Shown here piece after piece: positions 1 through 7,816 of a DNA stretch of 14,551 bases (its first letter is position 1; each line of letters opens with the position of its first letter). A program made the translations under genes and the position numbers. The notes below the pieces were generated by a model. It searched no databases and was not told the DNA's origin. It saw only the letters and a list, made by a program, of their open reading frames with translations. Source of the stretch: Alphaproteobacteria bacterium. Its GTDB lineage: Bacteria; Pseudomonadota; Alphaproteobacteria; UBA8366. The stretch is from NCBI GenBank assembly GCA_029861675.1, contig JAOTYV010000100.1:1-14551 (forward strand), given 5' to 3'.

Positions 1-243
1 CTCTCGTACACCGGGAGATTGGCCAAGCCGATCCACCAGCAACGCCGCCAGATCGCGCGGCTTCATCGCCGCGGGTTTGGCCAGCACCATCGCCGCATTG
101 GTCGCCATGTCGCCATGTGCCGGGTCGCGCGGCGGTTCCACCGAAATCCGTCTGGTATCGAGACCGGCGGGAATCGAGCCTTCCTCGGCCAGCACCTCGA
201 TCAGGCGCGCCACCTCGTCCCGCATTTGCCGAAACAGGTTCAT
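1..243 (-). CDS. argS: Arginyl-tRNA synthetase, N-terminal part (cut by window edge)
   Basis: Arginyl-tRNA synthetase charges tRNA-Arg with arginine in the cytoplasm. Only the first 81 codons lie in the window. Reading the minus strand from 243 gives a protein starting MNLFRQMRDEVARLIEVL and containing HGDMATNAAMVLAKPAAMKP at about residues 45-64, which matches the N-terminal Add-1 domain of ArgS, where a short HGD(Y/M)(A/S)(T/S)N motif is typical. The catalytic HIGH region lies beyond the edge. The ATG overlaps the dgt stop codon (ATGA, 240-243), and a GGAGG sits about 7 bases upstream inside dgt, so translation is probably coupled to dgt. dgt followed by argS is a common alphaproteobacterial order. 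The call rests on this N-terminal segment and the context. Confidence 0.88.
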   Translation of the reverse strand, partial: MNLFRQMRDEVARLIEVLAEEGSIPAGLDTRRISVEPPRDPAHGDMATNAAMVLAKPAAMKPRDLAALLVDRLGQSPGVRE

Positions 244-1412
244 GCGCCGCCCTCCGGCACACCCATCAGCCGGGCATGGGCGCGCTGGGCATAGCGGTCG
301 GTCATGCCGGCGATATAGTCGGCAATCACCCGCGCCCGCTCCGCCTCGCCGCTTTCGCGGAGTTGCAGCCGCCATTCCTCCGGCAATTCGGATGGCGCCG
401 CCATGAAGGTCTCGAACAGGTCCTTGACCATACCCCGCGCCCGGTCGGTTTCATGGACCACTTTGGGATGACGATACATGTTCTCATTCAGAAATTTCTT
501 GATGGCGCGGTCCTTTTGAACCATCCCGGAGGAGAACGCAACGACCGGCTGATCCAGCGCCCGCAGCGCGTCCACATCCGCCGGTTTGGCCCGATCCAGC
601 CGGCGGTTCGTCTCTTCGATGACATCGCCGACCATGCCGTCGATCAGCCGGCGCACCGATTCGTGGATCAGCCGGTGCGGCTCGATCTCCGGATACCGCG
701 TACGCACCAATTCGAAGGCCTCGGATACATGGGGTACCGCTTCGAGCTGCTCCACGGTGAACGCGCCGGCGCGCAGACCGTCATCCACGTCGTGATTGTC
801 GTAGGCGATATCATCGGCCAGCGCGGCGAGCTGCGCCTCGGGACCGGGGTAGCTGTCGAGCGCCAGATCGTGCGCCCGGGTGTATTCCGCGACCGTTTGG
901 GTCAGCGGATGATCCGCACCGTGGGGGCCGGTTAACGGCCCGTTGTGCTTGACCAGCCCTTCCAGGGTTTCCCAGGTCAGGTTCAGCCCGTCGAAATCGG
1001 CATAGCGCTGCTCCAGCCGCACCAGGATACGCAGCGCCTGATCATTGTGATCGAATCCGCCATAGGGCTGCATCACCGCGTCGAGCGCTTCCTCGCCCGC
1101 ATGGCCGAAGGGGGTGTGGCCGAAGTCGTGCGCCAGCGCCAGCGCTTCCGCCAAGTCTTCGTTCAACGCCAGCGCCCGGGCCAATCCACGGGCGATCTGG
1201 GCGACTTCCAGGCTATGGGTCAGGCGTGTTCGGAAATGATCGCCGCCGGGCGAGATGAAGACCTGGGTCTTGTGCATGAGCCGGCGGAAGGCGGTGGAAT
1301 GGACGATGCGATCGCGGTCCCGCTGAAAACAACTCCGCGTCGGGCTCTCCGGCTCGCGGTACAGGCGGCCGCGGCTTGCCGCCGGATTACTGGCATAGGG
1401 CGCATGGGCCAT
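240..1412 (-). CDS. dgt: dGTPase-like HD-domain deoxynucleotide triphosphohydrolase
   Basis: The product (390 residues) belongs to the dGTP triphosphohydrolase family, HD-superfamily metalloenzymes that hydrolyse dNTPs to deoxynucleosides and triphosphate and so influence dNTP pools. Visible motifs are the N-terminal RDRDRIVHSTAFRRLMHKTQ (31-50), the first metal histidine in RTRLTHSLEVAQ (H66), the HD pair in ALAHDFGHTPFGH (H95, D96), and the later aspartate in LADDIAYDNHD (D200/D201). Length is normal for the roughly 400-residue alphaproteobacterial subgroup, which is shorter than E. coli Dgt. The start at 1412 keeps the family-typical N-terminus (APYASNPAASRGR). The gene overlaps argS by 4 bp and is divergent from erpA. 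True substrate preference (dGTP or several dNTPs) cannot be read from sequence. Confidence 0.93.
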   Translation of the reverse strand: MAHAPYASNPAASRGRLYREPESPTRSCFQRDRDRIVHSTAFRRLMHKTQVFISPGGDHFRTRLTHSLEVAQIARGLARALALNEDLAEALALAHDFGHTPFGHAGEEALDAVMQPYGGFDHNDQALRILVRLEQRYADFDGLNLTWETLEGLVKHNGPLTGPHGADHPLTQTVAEYTRAHDLALDSYPGPEAQLAALADDIAYDNHDVDDGLRAGAFTVEQLEAVPHVSEAFELVRTRYPEIEPHRLIHESVRRLIDGMVGDVIEETNRRLDRAKPADVDALRALDQPVVAFSSGMVQKDRAIKKFLNENMYRHPKVVHETDRARGMVKDLFETFMAAPSELPEEWRLQLRESGEAERARVIADYIAGMTDRYAQRAHARLMGVPEGGA

Positions 1413-1465
1413 GGCCGGAACCTATCGACCCCTGCGCGGCAAGGCAACGCCCCTATTCCCGGCCC

Positions 1466-1501
1466 GGCCGGCATTGAAACCGGCCGATTAATTTCTATGT
1501 A
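1466..1501 (+). promoter_or_regulatory. Candidate erpA promoter with an inverted repeat over the -35
   Basis: In the 120-bp divergent dgt/erpA gap there is TTGAAA (1474-1479), a good -35 match, followed after 16 bases by TATGTA (1496-1501), a weak -10. The -35 sits in the centre of a perfect 6-bp inverted repeat, GGCCGG (1466-1471) and CCGGCC (1480-1485). Such placement could serve a repressor, but GC-rich palindromes arise easily in this DNA. It does not resemble an AT-rich Fe-S regulator (IscR/SufR) site. This is inference from motif spacing only. Confidence 0.3.
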
Positions 1502-1532
1502 ACTTCCACGGGATTAAGGGTAAAATCAGGCC

Positions 1533-1895
1533 ATGTCAGACATCTTCGCAACCGAGAAACCAGCCGGCGAACGCACCTTTGTGGTCAGCGAGAACGCCAC
1601 CAAGCGAATCGCCAAGCTGCTCGAGGACGAGCCGTCCGGCGCCATGCTGCGGGTCACCGTGTCCGGCGGCGGCTGCTCCGGCTACCAATACGGCTTTAAG
1701 TTCGACGACCAGACCGGTTCGGACGACCATTTGTTCGAGCAGGGCCCGGTCGTCGTCGTGGTGGACGACGTCTCGCTCGACCTGCTCGCCGGCTCGCAAC
1801 TGGACTTCGTCGAGGACCTGATCGGCGCGGCCTTTCAGGTCAATAACCCGAACGCCACCTCGTCCTGCGGCTGCGGCGCCTCCTTTTCCGTCTAG
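1533..1895 (+). CDS. erpA: A-type iron-sulfur carrier (ErpA/IscA/HesB family)
   Basis: This 120-residue protein is an A-type Fe-S carrier that passes assembled clusters to apo-enzymes in the cytoplasm. The three conserved cysteines are present: C48 in SGGGCSGYQYGF and C112/C114 in the C-terminal SCGCGASF. The N-terminal FVVSENATKRIAKLL and the FVEDLIGAAFQVNNPNATSSCGCG ending region fit ErpA/IscA, and total length is standard. The assignment to ErpA rather than IscA or SufA rests mainly on its place divergent from dgt, a frequent alphaproteobacterial arrangement, and on the absence of isc or suf genes beside it. The ribosome site before the ATG is weak (AAGGG at 1516-1520, CAGG at 1527-1530). 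Possible clients in this window are the Fe-S enzymes IlvD and the radical SAM protein. Confidence 0.9.
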   Translation: MSDIFATEKPAGERTFVVSENATKRIAKLLEDEPSGAMLRVTVSGGGCSGYQYGFKFDDQTGSDDHLFEQGPVVVVVDDVSLDLLAGSQLDFVEDLIGAAFQVNNPNATSSCGCGASFSV

Positions 1896-2116
1896 CGCCC
1901 ATCGCCGAGTTTTCCGGCGCGCCCCCCTTCCAAGATCGCATTGACGCTGGTTGAAAGCGGCATTTCGGCAATAGCCCGCCCTTGCCAAACAGGGGTATTT
2001 GGCCAATGCTTGTGGTGGCTGCCCGCACCGGTATCGCAACCGAGAACAGCCGGTTCAGCGGCACTGCCCATCGGAAGAACACGACGCTTTCCCCGATCCA
2101 GGAGGACACCCGGAAA
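1896..2116. other. Intergenic region between erpA and the amidohydrolase gene
   Basis: This 221-bp gap holds no convincing gene. The frame of the following gene stays open upstream to an ATG at 1982, but that segment does not look like the start of this enzyme family. A TTGACG at 1944-1949 could be a -35 element, but no matching -10 is evident at the proper spacing. A short GC hairpin (CGCCG/CGGCG) just after erpA lacks a T tract, so I do not call a terminator. A strong Shine-Dalgarno AGGAGG lies at 2100-2105. Confidence 0.5.
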
Positions 2117-3832
2117 ATGACTGAAACGGCCTCGCTCGTCATTCGCGGCGGAACCATTATCGATGGGTCCGGCGGCGATCCCTACGAAGCCGACCTTGCC
2201 GTCGATGGCGACCGCATAGCCGCGATCGGCAAGGACCTGCCCAAGGGCGCCGAAGAGATCGATGCCCGCGACAAGGTCGTCACCCCGGGATTCATCGACC
2301 TCCACACCCATTACGATGCGCAAGTGACCTGGAGCAACACGATCACGCCGTCTTCCTGGAACGGCGTCACCACCGTGATGATGGGCAATTGCGGCGTCGG
2401 TTTCGCCCCCTGCCTGCCCCACCAGCGCGACAAGCTGGTGAAGCTGATGGAAGGCGTCGAGGACATCCCCGAGGTCGTGCTGACCGAAGGCTTGCCATGG
2501 AATTGGGAAACATTCGAAGACTATCTGGATACGCTGGCGGTCCGGCACTACGACCTGGACGTCGCGGCGCAGGTCCCCCACGCGGCGCTCCGGGTCTATG
2601 TCATGGGCCAGCGCGGCGTCGACCGCGAACCGGCAACACCGGAAGACAGCGCGAAAATGGCGGCCCTTGCCGCAGCCGGGATCAAGGCGGGCGCGCTCGG
2701 CTTTTCGACCTCGCGCACCCTCAACCACCAGACTTTGGCGGGCGAGCCTATTCCCACCTTGCAGGCGGAGGAAGACGAGTTGGCCACGATCGCCGATGCG
2801 ATCCGCGAGACCGGCGCCGGTTGGATGCAGGTCATCTCCGACTTCGACGATTCGGACGCCGAATTCGCCATGCTGCGGCGCCTCGCCGAACGCTCCGGTC
2901 GGCCGCTTTCGATTACCATCCTGCAGCGCGACGCCAATCCGGAATGGTGGCGCGGCATCATGGCCGATATTTCGAAAGCCAATGATGAAGGCGCGAAGAT
3001 GGTGGGCCAGGTGCTGACCCGCCCGACCGGCGTGCTACTGGGCTTCGAGATTTCGCAGAACCCGTTCGTCAACCGGCCAAGCTGGACGAAGATCGCCGAC
3101 CTACCTCATGACGAAAAACTGAAAATCCTGCGCCAACCCGATTTCCGCGCCCAGCTCATCTCGGAAACCAATCCGAAGGCGAAACTCGCCTACCGCGTCA
3201 ATCGCTGGGACCGCATCTTTCCCTTGGGCGACCCGCCCAACTACGAGCCGGCGCCGGAACAGAGCGTTGCCGCGATGGCCGAGCGCGCGGGGCGCGACCC
3301 GGCGGAATTCACTTACGACCTGCTGCTGGAAAACGACGGCAAGACGATCCTCTACCGTCCGCTCAGCAACTATTCCTACTTCAATCTCGATACGGTGCAC
3401 GACATGATGCGCCATCCGAACACGCTGGTCGGGCTCGGCGACGGCGGCGCCCATGTGGGCGTGCTCTGCGACGCCAGCGCCATCAGCTACATGCTGACCC
3501 ACTGGACCCGCGACCGGACCCGCGGCAGGAAGGTTCCCCTGCCCTGGGCGATCAAGCGGCTGACGCGCGATAATGCGGAAAGCATCGGACTGCGGGACCG
3601 CGGCCTGCTCAAAACCGGCTTCAAGGCGGACATCAACGTGATGGATTACGACCGGCTGCGGCTTACCAGCCCGGAGGTCGCCTACGATCTGCCGAGCGGC
3701 GGGCGGCGGCTGATCCAGAAGACCGAAGGGTACGAGGCGACGGTGGTCGCCGGCGTCCCGGTTCAGCGGCACGGCGAAGCGACCGGGGCGTTACCCGGCC
3801 GGCTGGTACGGGGCGCGCAATCGGCGGCATAG
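2117..3832 (+). CDS. N-acyl-D-amino-acid deacylase-family amidohydrolase, atypical metal site
   Basis: This 571-residue protein belongs to the amidohydrolase superfamily, closest in pattern to D-aminoacylases (N-acyl-D-amino-acid deacylases). Family signs are the N-terminal beta-sandwich strand [14 protein letters not shown], the metal HxH in [13 protein letters not shown] (H63, H65), the bridging cysteine in [10 protein letters not shown] (C92, 27 residues after H65 as in the characterised enzyme), and the catalytic-type aspartate in [10 protein letters not shown] (D442). The two later metal histidines expected in WMQVISDF (around 240) and LSITILQRD (around 268) are not seen, so D-aminoacylase activity should not be assumed. 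I chose ATG 2117 because AGGAGG (2100-2105) precedes it and the family N-terminus starts there. The frame extends upstream to 1982. No signal peptide. It lies 60 bp before the halogenase and may share a transcript with it. Confidence 0.82.
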   Translation: MTETASLVIRGGTIIDGSGGDPYEADLAVDGDRIAAIGKDLPKGAEEIDARDKVVTPGFIDLHTHYDAQVTWSNTITPSSWNGVTTVMMGNCGVGFAPCLPHQRDKLVKLMEGVEDIPEVVLTEGLPWNWETFEDYLDTLAVRHYDLDVAAQVPHAALRVYVMGQRGVDREPATPEDSAKMAALAAAGIKAGALGFSTSRTLNHQTLAGEPIPTLQAEEDELATIADAIRETGAGWMQVISDFDDSDAEFAMLRRLAERSGRPLSITILQRDANPEWWRGIMADISKANDEGAKMVGQVLTRPTGVLLGFEISQNPFVNRPSWTKIADLPHDEKLKILRQPDFRAQLISETNPKAKLAYRVNRWDRIFPLGDPPNYEPAPEQSVAAMAERAGRDPAEFTYDLLLENDGKTILYRPLSNYSYFNLDTVHDMMRHPNTLVGLGDGGAHVGVLCDASAISYMLTHWTRDRTRGRKVPLPWAIKRLTRDNAESIGLRDRGLLKTGFKADINVMDYDRLRLTSPEVAYDLPSGGRRLIQKTEGYEATVVAGVPVQRHGEATGALPGRLVRGAQSAA

Positions 3833-3892
3833 TTTGCTAGGGTCCCCGGTACAGCCGATACAAACCCCAGGATTGCGCGAGGACACCGGGCG

Positions 3893-5482
3893 ATGAGCGA
3901 CCCCATTCGACACATCACCGTCGTCGGCGGCGGCACGGCGGGCTGGATGTCGGCGGTCTATCTCGGGGTGCATTTGAACCGCCGGTCGCAGACGCCGCCG
4001 ATCAAGATCACGCTCATTGAATCCCCCAACGTAAAGACGGTCGGTGTCGGCGAGGCCACCGTGCCGTCGATGATGCAATGGCTGCAATATCTCGGTATCG
4101 ATGAAGCGGAATTCATCACGCGGTGTAACGCCTCATTCAAATTGGCCGTGCGCTTCAGGCATTGGGACAAGGACCCGAAAACCGGCAAACCGCTGAGCTA
4201 CATCAACCCGTTCGACGGCATCGGCGACGACATCTGGGGCTTCAATCCCGCCTATCATTTCCACAAGTTCGGGGCGGAAGGCGACCGGACGCACTACGGG
4301 GAATACCAGTCGCCGATGGGCGACTTGATCGACAACTACCGCGGTCCCCGGTTGATCGACAAGGGCAGCTACGAACGGACGGTCAACTACGCCTATCACC
4401 TGGATGCGGGTCTATTCGCGCAATTCCTGATGGAAATCGGGACCGCCTGCGGTGTCGAGCATATCCGCGACGATGTGGTCGAGGTTCAACTCGACGAGCA
4501 AGGTTTCGTGGATTCCTTGCAGCTGAAGGAAGGCGGACGGCACCCGGTCGAGCTGGTGATCGATTGCACCGGCTTCCGCGGCGTGATTATCCAGCAGGCG
4601 CTTGGCGTCGAATTCGAATCCTACGACAAATATCTGCTGAACGACCGGGCGCTGGCGGTTCAGCTGCCGCATCAGGATCCCACCAAGCTGGAGCCCGTAA
4701 CGACCAGCACCGCGCTCGGCGCCGGCTGGTCCTGGCGGGTGCCGCTCTATTCCCGCATCGGCACCGGATACGTGTTTTCGAGCAAGTTCCGCAGCGACGA
4801 CGAGGCGACGGAGGAATTCCTGAAGCACCTCGGACCCGAGGGGAAGAACGCCGAACCGCGCGCCATCGGCATGCGCGTCGGCCGCTCCAAGAAGGTCTGG
4901 GAGAAGAACTGCATCGCCATCGGCCTGTCGAGCGGCTTCATCGAACCGCTGGAATCGACCGCCATTTTCATGATCGACATGGCGCTGCAATGGCTGACCG
5001 ACTATTTCCCGGACAAGAGCTACAGCCCGGCGCTGCAAAACCGTTTCAACAAGCGGATGCAGGAGTTGAACTACGAAATTCGCGATTTCATCGTGCTGCA
5101 TTACTGCACGTCGAACCGGGACGATACGCCCTACTGGCGGGCGGCGAGCAACGACCTGCAGGTCCCCGACGGGCTGCAGGAAGATCTCGACGTCTTTCGC
5201 CACGCCCTGCCCGGCGGCGAGGAGATGGAGCGGGGCCATCTGTTCAGTTACCTGACCTATGTTATCGTGCTGTTCGGCAAGGGATACTTCGACAATGCGT
5301 CGTTTGGGGCATCGCATCTGGTGACACGCGGAGATTGGAACGGCTATCAAAAGTGGCTGGGCGATTTGAAAGGCATGCTGGTCAAGAAGCTGCCGGATCA
5401 TTACACGTTGCTGAACAGCATCCGTGCGAGCGCCGGGGCGGCGCAGCGCGACATGGGCAACTCCGACGGCAATATCCTGTAG
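3893..5482 (+). CDS. Flavin-dependent tryptophan-halogenase-family protein
   Basis: The 529-residue product resembles FADH2-dependent halogenases of the PrnA/RebH type, which chlorinate or brominate aromatic rings through hypohalous acid. The nucleotide-binding GGGTAGWM lies at residues 12-19, GVGEATVPS at 51-59, the lysine aligned with the catalytic PrnA Lys79 at K83 (NASFKLAVRF), the halogenase signature W-x-W-x-x-P at 279-284 (WSWRVP), and the glutamate of GFIEPLEST at E351. All hallmark residues are therefore present and the length is typical. Substrate is unknown: many environmental members act on unidentified molecules, and no peptide synthetase, polyketide or tryptophan genes are nearby. 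No flavin reductase is visible in the window, so FADH2 must come from elsewhere. GAGGACACC (3879-3887) precedes the start. Its stop is 10 bp before the exonuclease III gene. Confidence 0.9.
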   Translation: MSDPIRHITVVGGGTAGWMSAVYLGVHLNRRSQTPPIKITLIESPNVKTVGVGEATVPSMMQWLQYLGIDEAEFITRCNASFKLAVRFRHWDKDPKTGKPLSYINPFDGIGDDIWGFNPAYHFHKFGAEGDRTHYGEYQSPMGDLIDNYRGPRLIDKGSYERTVNYAYHLDAGLFAQFLMEIGTACGVEHIRDDVVEVQLDEQGFVDSLQLKEGGRHPVELVIDCTGFRGVIIQQALGVEFESYDKYLLNDRALAVQLPHQDPTKLEPVTTSTALGAGWSWRVPLYSRIGTGYVFSSKFRSDDEATEEFLKHLGPEGKNAEPRAIGMRVGRSKKVWEKNCIAIGLSSGFIEPLESTAIFMIDMALQWLTDYFPDKSYSPALQNRFNKRMQELNYEIRDFIVLHYCTSNRDDTPYWRAASNDLQVPDGLQEDLDVFRHALPGGEEMERGHLFSYLTYVIVLFGKGYFDNASFGASHLVTRGDWNGYQKWLGDLKGMLVKKLPDHYTLLNSIRASAGAAQRDMGNSDGNIL

Positions 5483-5492
5483 GCATGACGTC

Positions 5493-6269
5493 ATGAAAAT
5501 CGCGACCTTCAACGTGAACTCCGTCAAGGCGCGGCTGCCGCGCGTGCTCGAATGGCTCGAAGAGGCGCAGCCGGACGTGGCGTTGCTGCAGGAGATCAAG
5601 ACCGAAAGCGACAGCTTCCCGGCACTGGAAATCCAGGCGCTCGGCTACGACATCGCGGTGCACGGCCAGAAGAGCTACAACGGCGTCGCCATCCTCTCGA
5701 AGCATCCGATGGAAGACATCACCACCGGCCTGCCCGGCGATCCGGACGATGATCAGGCGCGCTATATCGAAGCGACGGTCAAGGGCGTCCGCGTCTGCGG
5801 CCTCTATCTGCCGAACGGCAATCCGGTGGACAGCGACAAGTATCCCTACAAGCTCGCCTGGATGGACCGGCTGATCGCGCATATCCGCGACACGCTGCTG
5901 CCGACCGAAATGCCGGTGGCGCTCGGTGGCGACTACAATTGCTGCCCCGGCGACGAAGACACCTACGATCCCGAGGGCTTCGCCGACGACGCGCTCTGCC
6001 TGCCGCAAACGCGCAGCCGCTTCCGCACCATGATCAACCTCGGCCTGACCGAGGCGTGGCGCGCGCTGCACAGCGAGATCGGCTATTCCTACTGGGATTA
6101 CCAGCGCGGCCGCTGGAACCGCGACGAAGGCCTGCGCATCGACCATTTCCTGCTGTCGCCGCAAGCCGCCGACCGGCTGGTCGCCTGCGAGATCGACAAG
6201 ACCCCGCGCGGCAAGGAAAAAGCCTCCGACCACACCCCGGTCTGGGTGGAAATTACGGACGCGGAGTGA
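5493..6269 (+). CDS. xthA: Exodeoxyribonuclease III / AP endonuclease
   Basis: This 258-residue protein is an exonuclease III-family AP endonuclease that cuts at abasic sites in base excision repair. The catalytic set is visible: N7 in ATFNVNSVKARL, E34 in LLQEIKTE, Y105 in LYLPNGNP, D147 and N149 in GGDYNCCPGDEDTYDP, D217/H218 in LRIDHFLLSP, and the terminal D246/H247 in SDHTPVW. The frame continues upstream to 5424, but ATG 5493 gives the family start MKIATFNVNSVKARL. The Shine-Dalgarno is poor (AGG at 5481-5483), and the start is only 10 bp after the halogenase stop, so read-through from the accessory pair is likely. It converges with the ankyrin gene, their stops 9 bp apart. Confidence 0.94.
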   Translation: MKIATFNVNSVKARLPRVLEWLEEAQPDVALLQEIKTESDSFPALEIQALGYDIAVHGQKSYNGVAILSKHPMEDITTGLPGDPDDDQARYIEATVKGVRVCGLYLPNGNPVDSDKYPYKLAWMDRLIAHIRDTLLPTEMPVALGGDYNCCPGDEDTYDPEGFADDALCLPQTRSRFRTMINLGLTEAWRALHSEIGYSYWDYQRGRWNRDEGLRIDHFLLSPQAADRLVACEIDKTPRGKEKASDHTPVWVEITDAE

Positions 6270-6278
6270 CGGGCGGCG

Positions 6279-7619
6279 CTACGCCGGGTTCGAAGACTGG
6301 CACTTCCGCCAGACACCGCCACTACGCTGCCAATAGGCGCCGCAGGTGTACTCGCATTTGTCGGCGCTCGACGGATTCTTGCAGCAAAACTGCATCGACA
6401 GGACATCCGGCCGGCCATCGCCGTCCGTATCGATAGCCGCCTCGATCGTTCCGGGGAACACGCCGAAGGGCGCGCCGTCGAGTATCGGCGTCATGCGCTT
6501 CGGCGTCTGCTTCGGGGCGGGCCATAACAGGACGCCTCCCCGTTGCCCCCTTTTCGGAACCTCGCCGACAGACCCGTTAGGCGTCAGCTCGGCATTCCAT
6601 TCCGGCGGCCCTCCATCGGTGTCCGCCTTCGATGTCTTGCCGATGGTAACGCCGATCGGCGCGCCGCCGTCGTTCGGAATTAGCCAGGCGGACGTGCCGG
6701 TTGCGGGCCGGCGATAGAAACCGTAGCCGTTGACCCGCGCGCCGTCGGGCGACCGCCACACGATACCGTTTCCGACCAGCATCGAACACGCCTTCGGCGT
6801 CGGCTTCGTTCGCGACCAGTGGCGGCCCACCAGGGCCTGACGCTGTTCGGCGGTCGTGGCGTCGCCGAAGGCGGTCGCGCCGTGCTTGTCCTTGACGGCC
6901 GCGTCCGCGCCCGCCGACTGCAACGCGTCGACGACCTTCTCGTGACCCTGCCACGCCGCCCAGAAGAGCGCCGTGCGCCCGTCCCGGTCCCGCGCATCTA
7001 TCAGCGCGCCGAGCCGCAAGAGCCGCTGCACCGTCTTCGGCTGGCCCCATTTGGCGGCCAGGTGGAGCGGCGTCAAGCCGTCCTCGTCAGTACTATCCAA
7101 CCGCCCCCCCGCTTTCACCAGCACCGTGCCGGTCGCCGGCCGGCCGTTGCGCGCGGCGGCGAACAGAGCCAGTTGGATGTGCTTGGCTTTCGGCGCCGGT
7201 TTTATCGCCAACAACCGCTTCACCGCGGCGGTCTTGCCGTTCTGCGCCGCGAAGGCCAGCGCGGTCCAGCCGTTCCACATTTCGATCAAGGGGTCGGCGC
7301 CCGCACCGATCAGAATGTCGATAACGTCCACATACCCCTGGTTCGCCGCCGTCATCAACGCAGTGACGCCGGTTCCGTTGGGCCGCCAGTTGACGTCGAT
7401 ATCCTTGGATTTGACCAACTCGCGGAGCCGGTCGAGCTTGTTGTCGCGCGCGGCCGCCATAAAGCCGGAATAGCGCCGCCGCTCCTGCATCTGCGTCATG
7501 AGCCGCTCGGCCCGCGCCTTGGCGGCTTCCGATGCCGGCGCCGCGGCACTCTGTACGGCCGGACAAGCCCAGACCGCGCCGGCCACGGCCGATAAGATGA
7601 TTGCCTGGAAAAGCTTCAT
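6279..7619 (-). CDS. Exported ankyrin-repeat protein with cysteine-rich C-terminus
   Basis: This 446-residue protein begins with a Sec-type signal peptide (MKLFQAIILSAVAGAVWAC..., probable cleavage in the AXA-rich stretch at 24-30). C19 follows VWA, which is a poor lipobox, so lipidation is uncertain. Residues about 52-265 form five or six ankyrin repeats, a protein-binding fold, with clear units GVTALMTAANQGYVDVI (84-100), GWTALAFAAQNGKTAAV (117-133), GLTPLHLAAKWGQPKTV (181-197) and GRTALFWAAWQGHEKVV (214-230). The remaining 175 residues resemble no domain I recognise. They include a calcium-loop-like DTDGDGRPD (397-405) directly before a cysteine cluster (C412, C413, C422, C426, C440) that may form disulfides in the periplasm. 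Partner and role are unknown. It is divergent from the AhpD-like gene and convergent with xthA. Confidence 0.82.
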   Translation of the reverse strand: MKLFQAIILSAVAGAVWACPAVQSAAAPASEAAKARAERLMTQMQERRRYSGFMAAARDNKLDRLRELVKSKDIDVNWRPNGTGVTALMTAANQGYVDVIDILIGAGADPLIEMWNGWTALAFAAQNGKTAAVKRLLAIKPAPKAKHIQLALFAAARNGRPATGTVLVKAGGRLDSTDEDGLTPLHLAAKWGQPKTVQRLLRLGALIDARDRDGRTALFWAAWQGHEKVVDALQSAGADAAVKDKHGATAFGDATTAEQRQALVGRHWSRTKPTPKACSMLVGNGIVWRSPDGARVNGYGFYRRPATGTSAWLIPNDGGAPIGVTIGKTSKADTDGGPPEWNAELTPNGSVGEVPKRGQRGGVLLWPAPKQTPKRMTPILDGAPFGVFPGTIEAAIDTDGDGRPDVLSMQFCCKNPSSADKCEYTCGAYWQRSGGVWRKCQSSNPA

Positions 7620-7816
7620 GTCGCCGGCCCCATTCCAATGTCCCGCGATATCTTGACGTGACCGTTTTAAGGCTCCGTTAAGCGGATCGGATTAATGCGG
7701 TAGTGCAATACCGATCAATCCTGAACCGAGAAGATGCCGCTCTCGGCACGATCTGTTACGATGACCGACGATACATCATTGCCGTCATTGCGCGGTCGGC
7801 GGATTGGGAGGGCACC
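7620..7816. other. Divergent intergenic region, ankyrin gene / AhpD-like gene
   Basis: This 197-bp region should carry promoters for both flanking genes. A TTGACG on the plus strand (7653-7658) is a possible -35, but the sequence 17-18 bases later (around CGTTAAG) is a poor -10. The plus-strand frame is open back to an ATG at 7703; that extension does not look like part of the enzyme. GGGAGGG (7806-7812) just before ATG 7817 supports the later start. I see no gene or repeat here. Confidence 0.45.

Noticed and set aside
1982..2116. 45-residue N-terminal extension of the amidohydrolase
   Set aside because: No family resemblance and no good ribosome site at 1982, whereas AGGAGG stands before ATG 2117.
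4162..5496. Plus-strand open frame of 444 codons in another frame of the halogenase gene
   Set aside because: It overlaps a protein with all halogenase motifs, and its own translation is an arginine-rich frame shadow.
4412..5599. Minus-strand open frame of 395 codons opposite the halogenase gene
   Set aside because: Antisense shadow with no recognisable motifs; it also runs across the halogenase-xthA junction.
6261..6295. Terminator between xthA and the ankyrin gene
   Set aside because: A short CGGCG/CGCCG hairpin exists at the ankyrin stop but without a T tract, so support is too weak.
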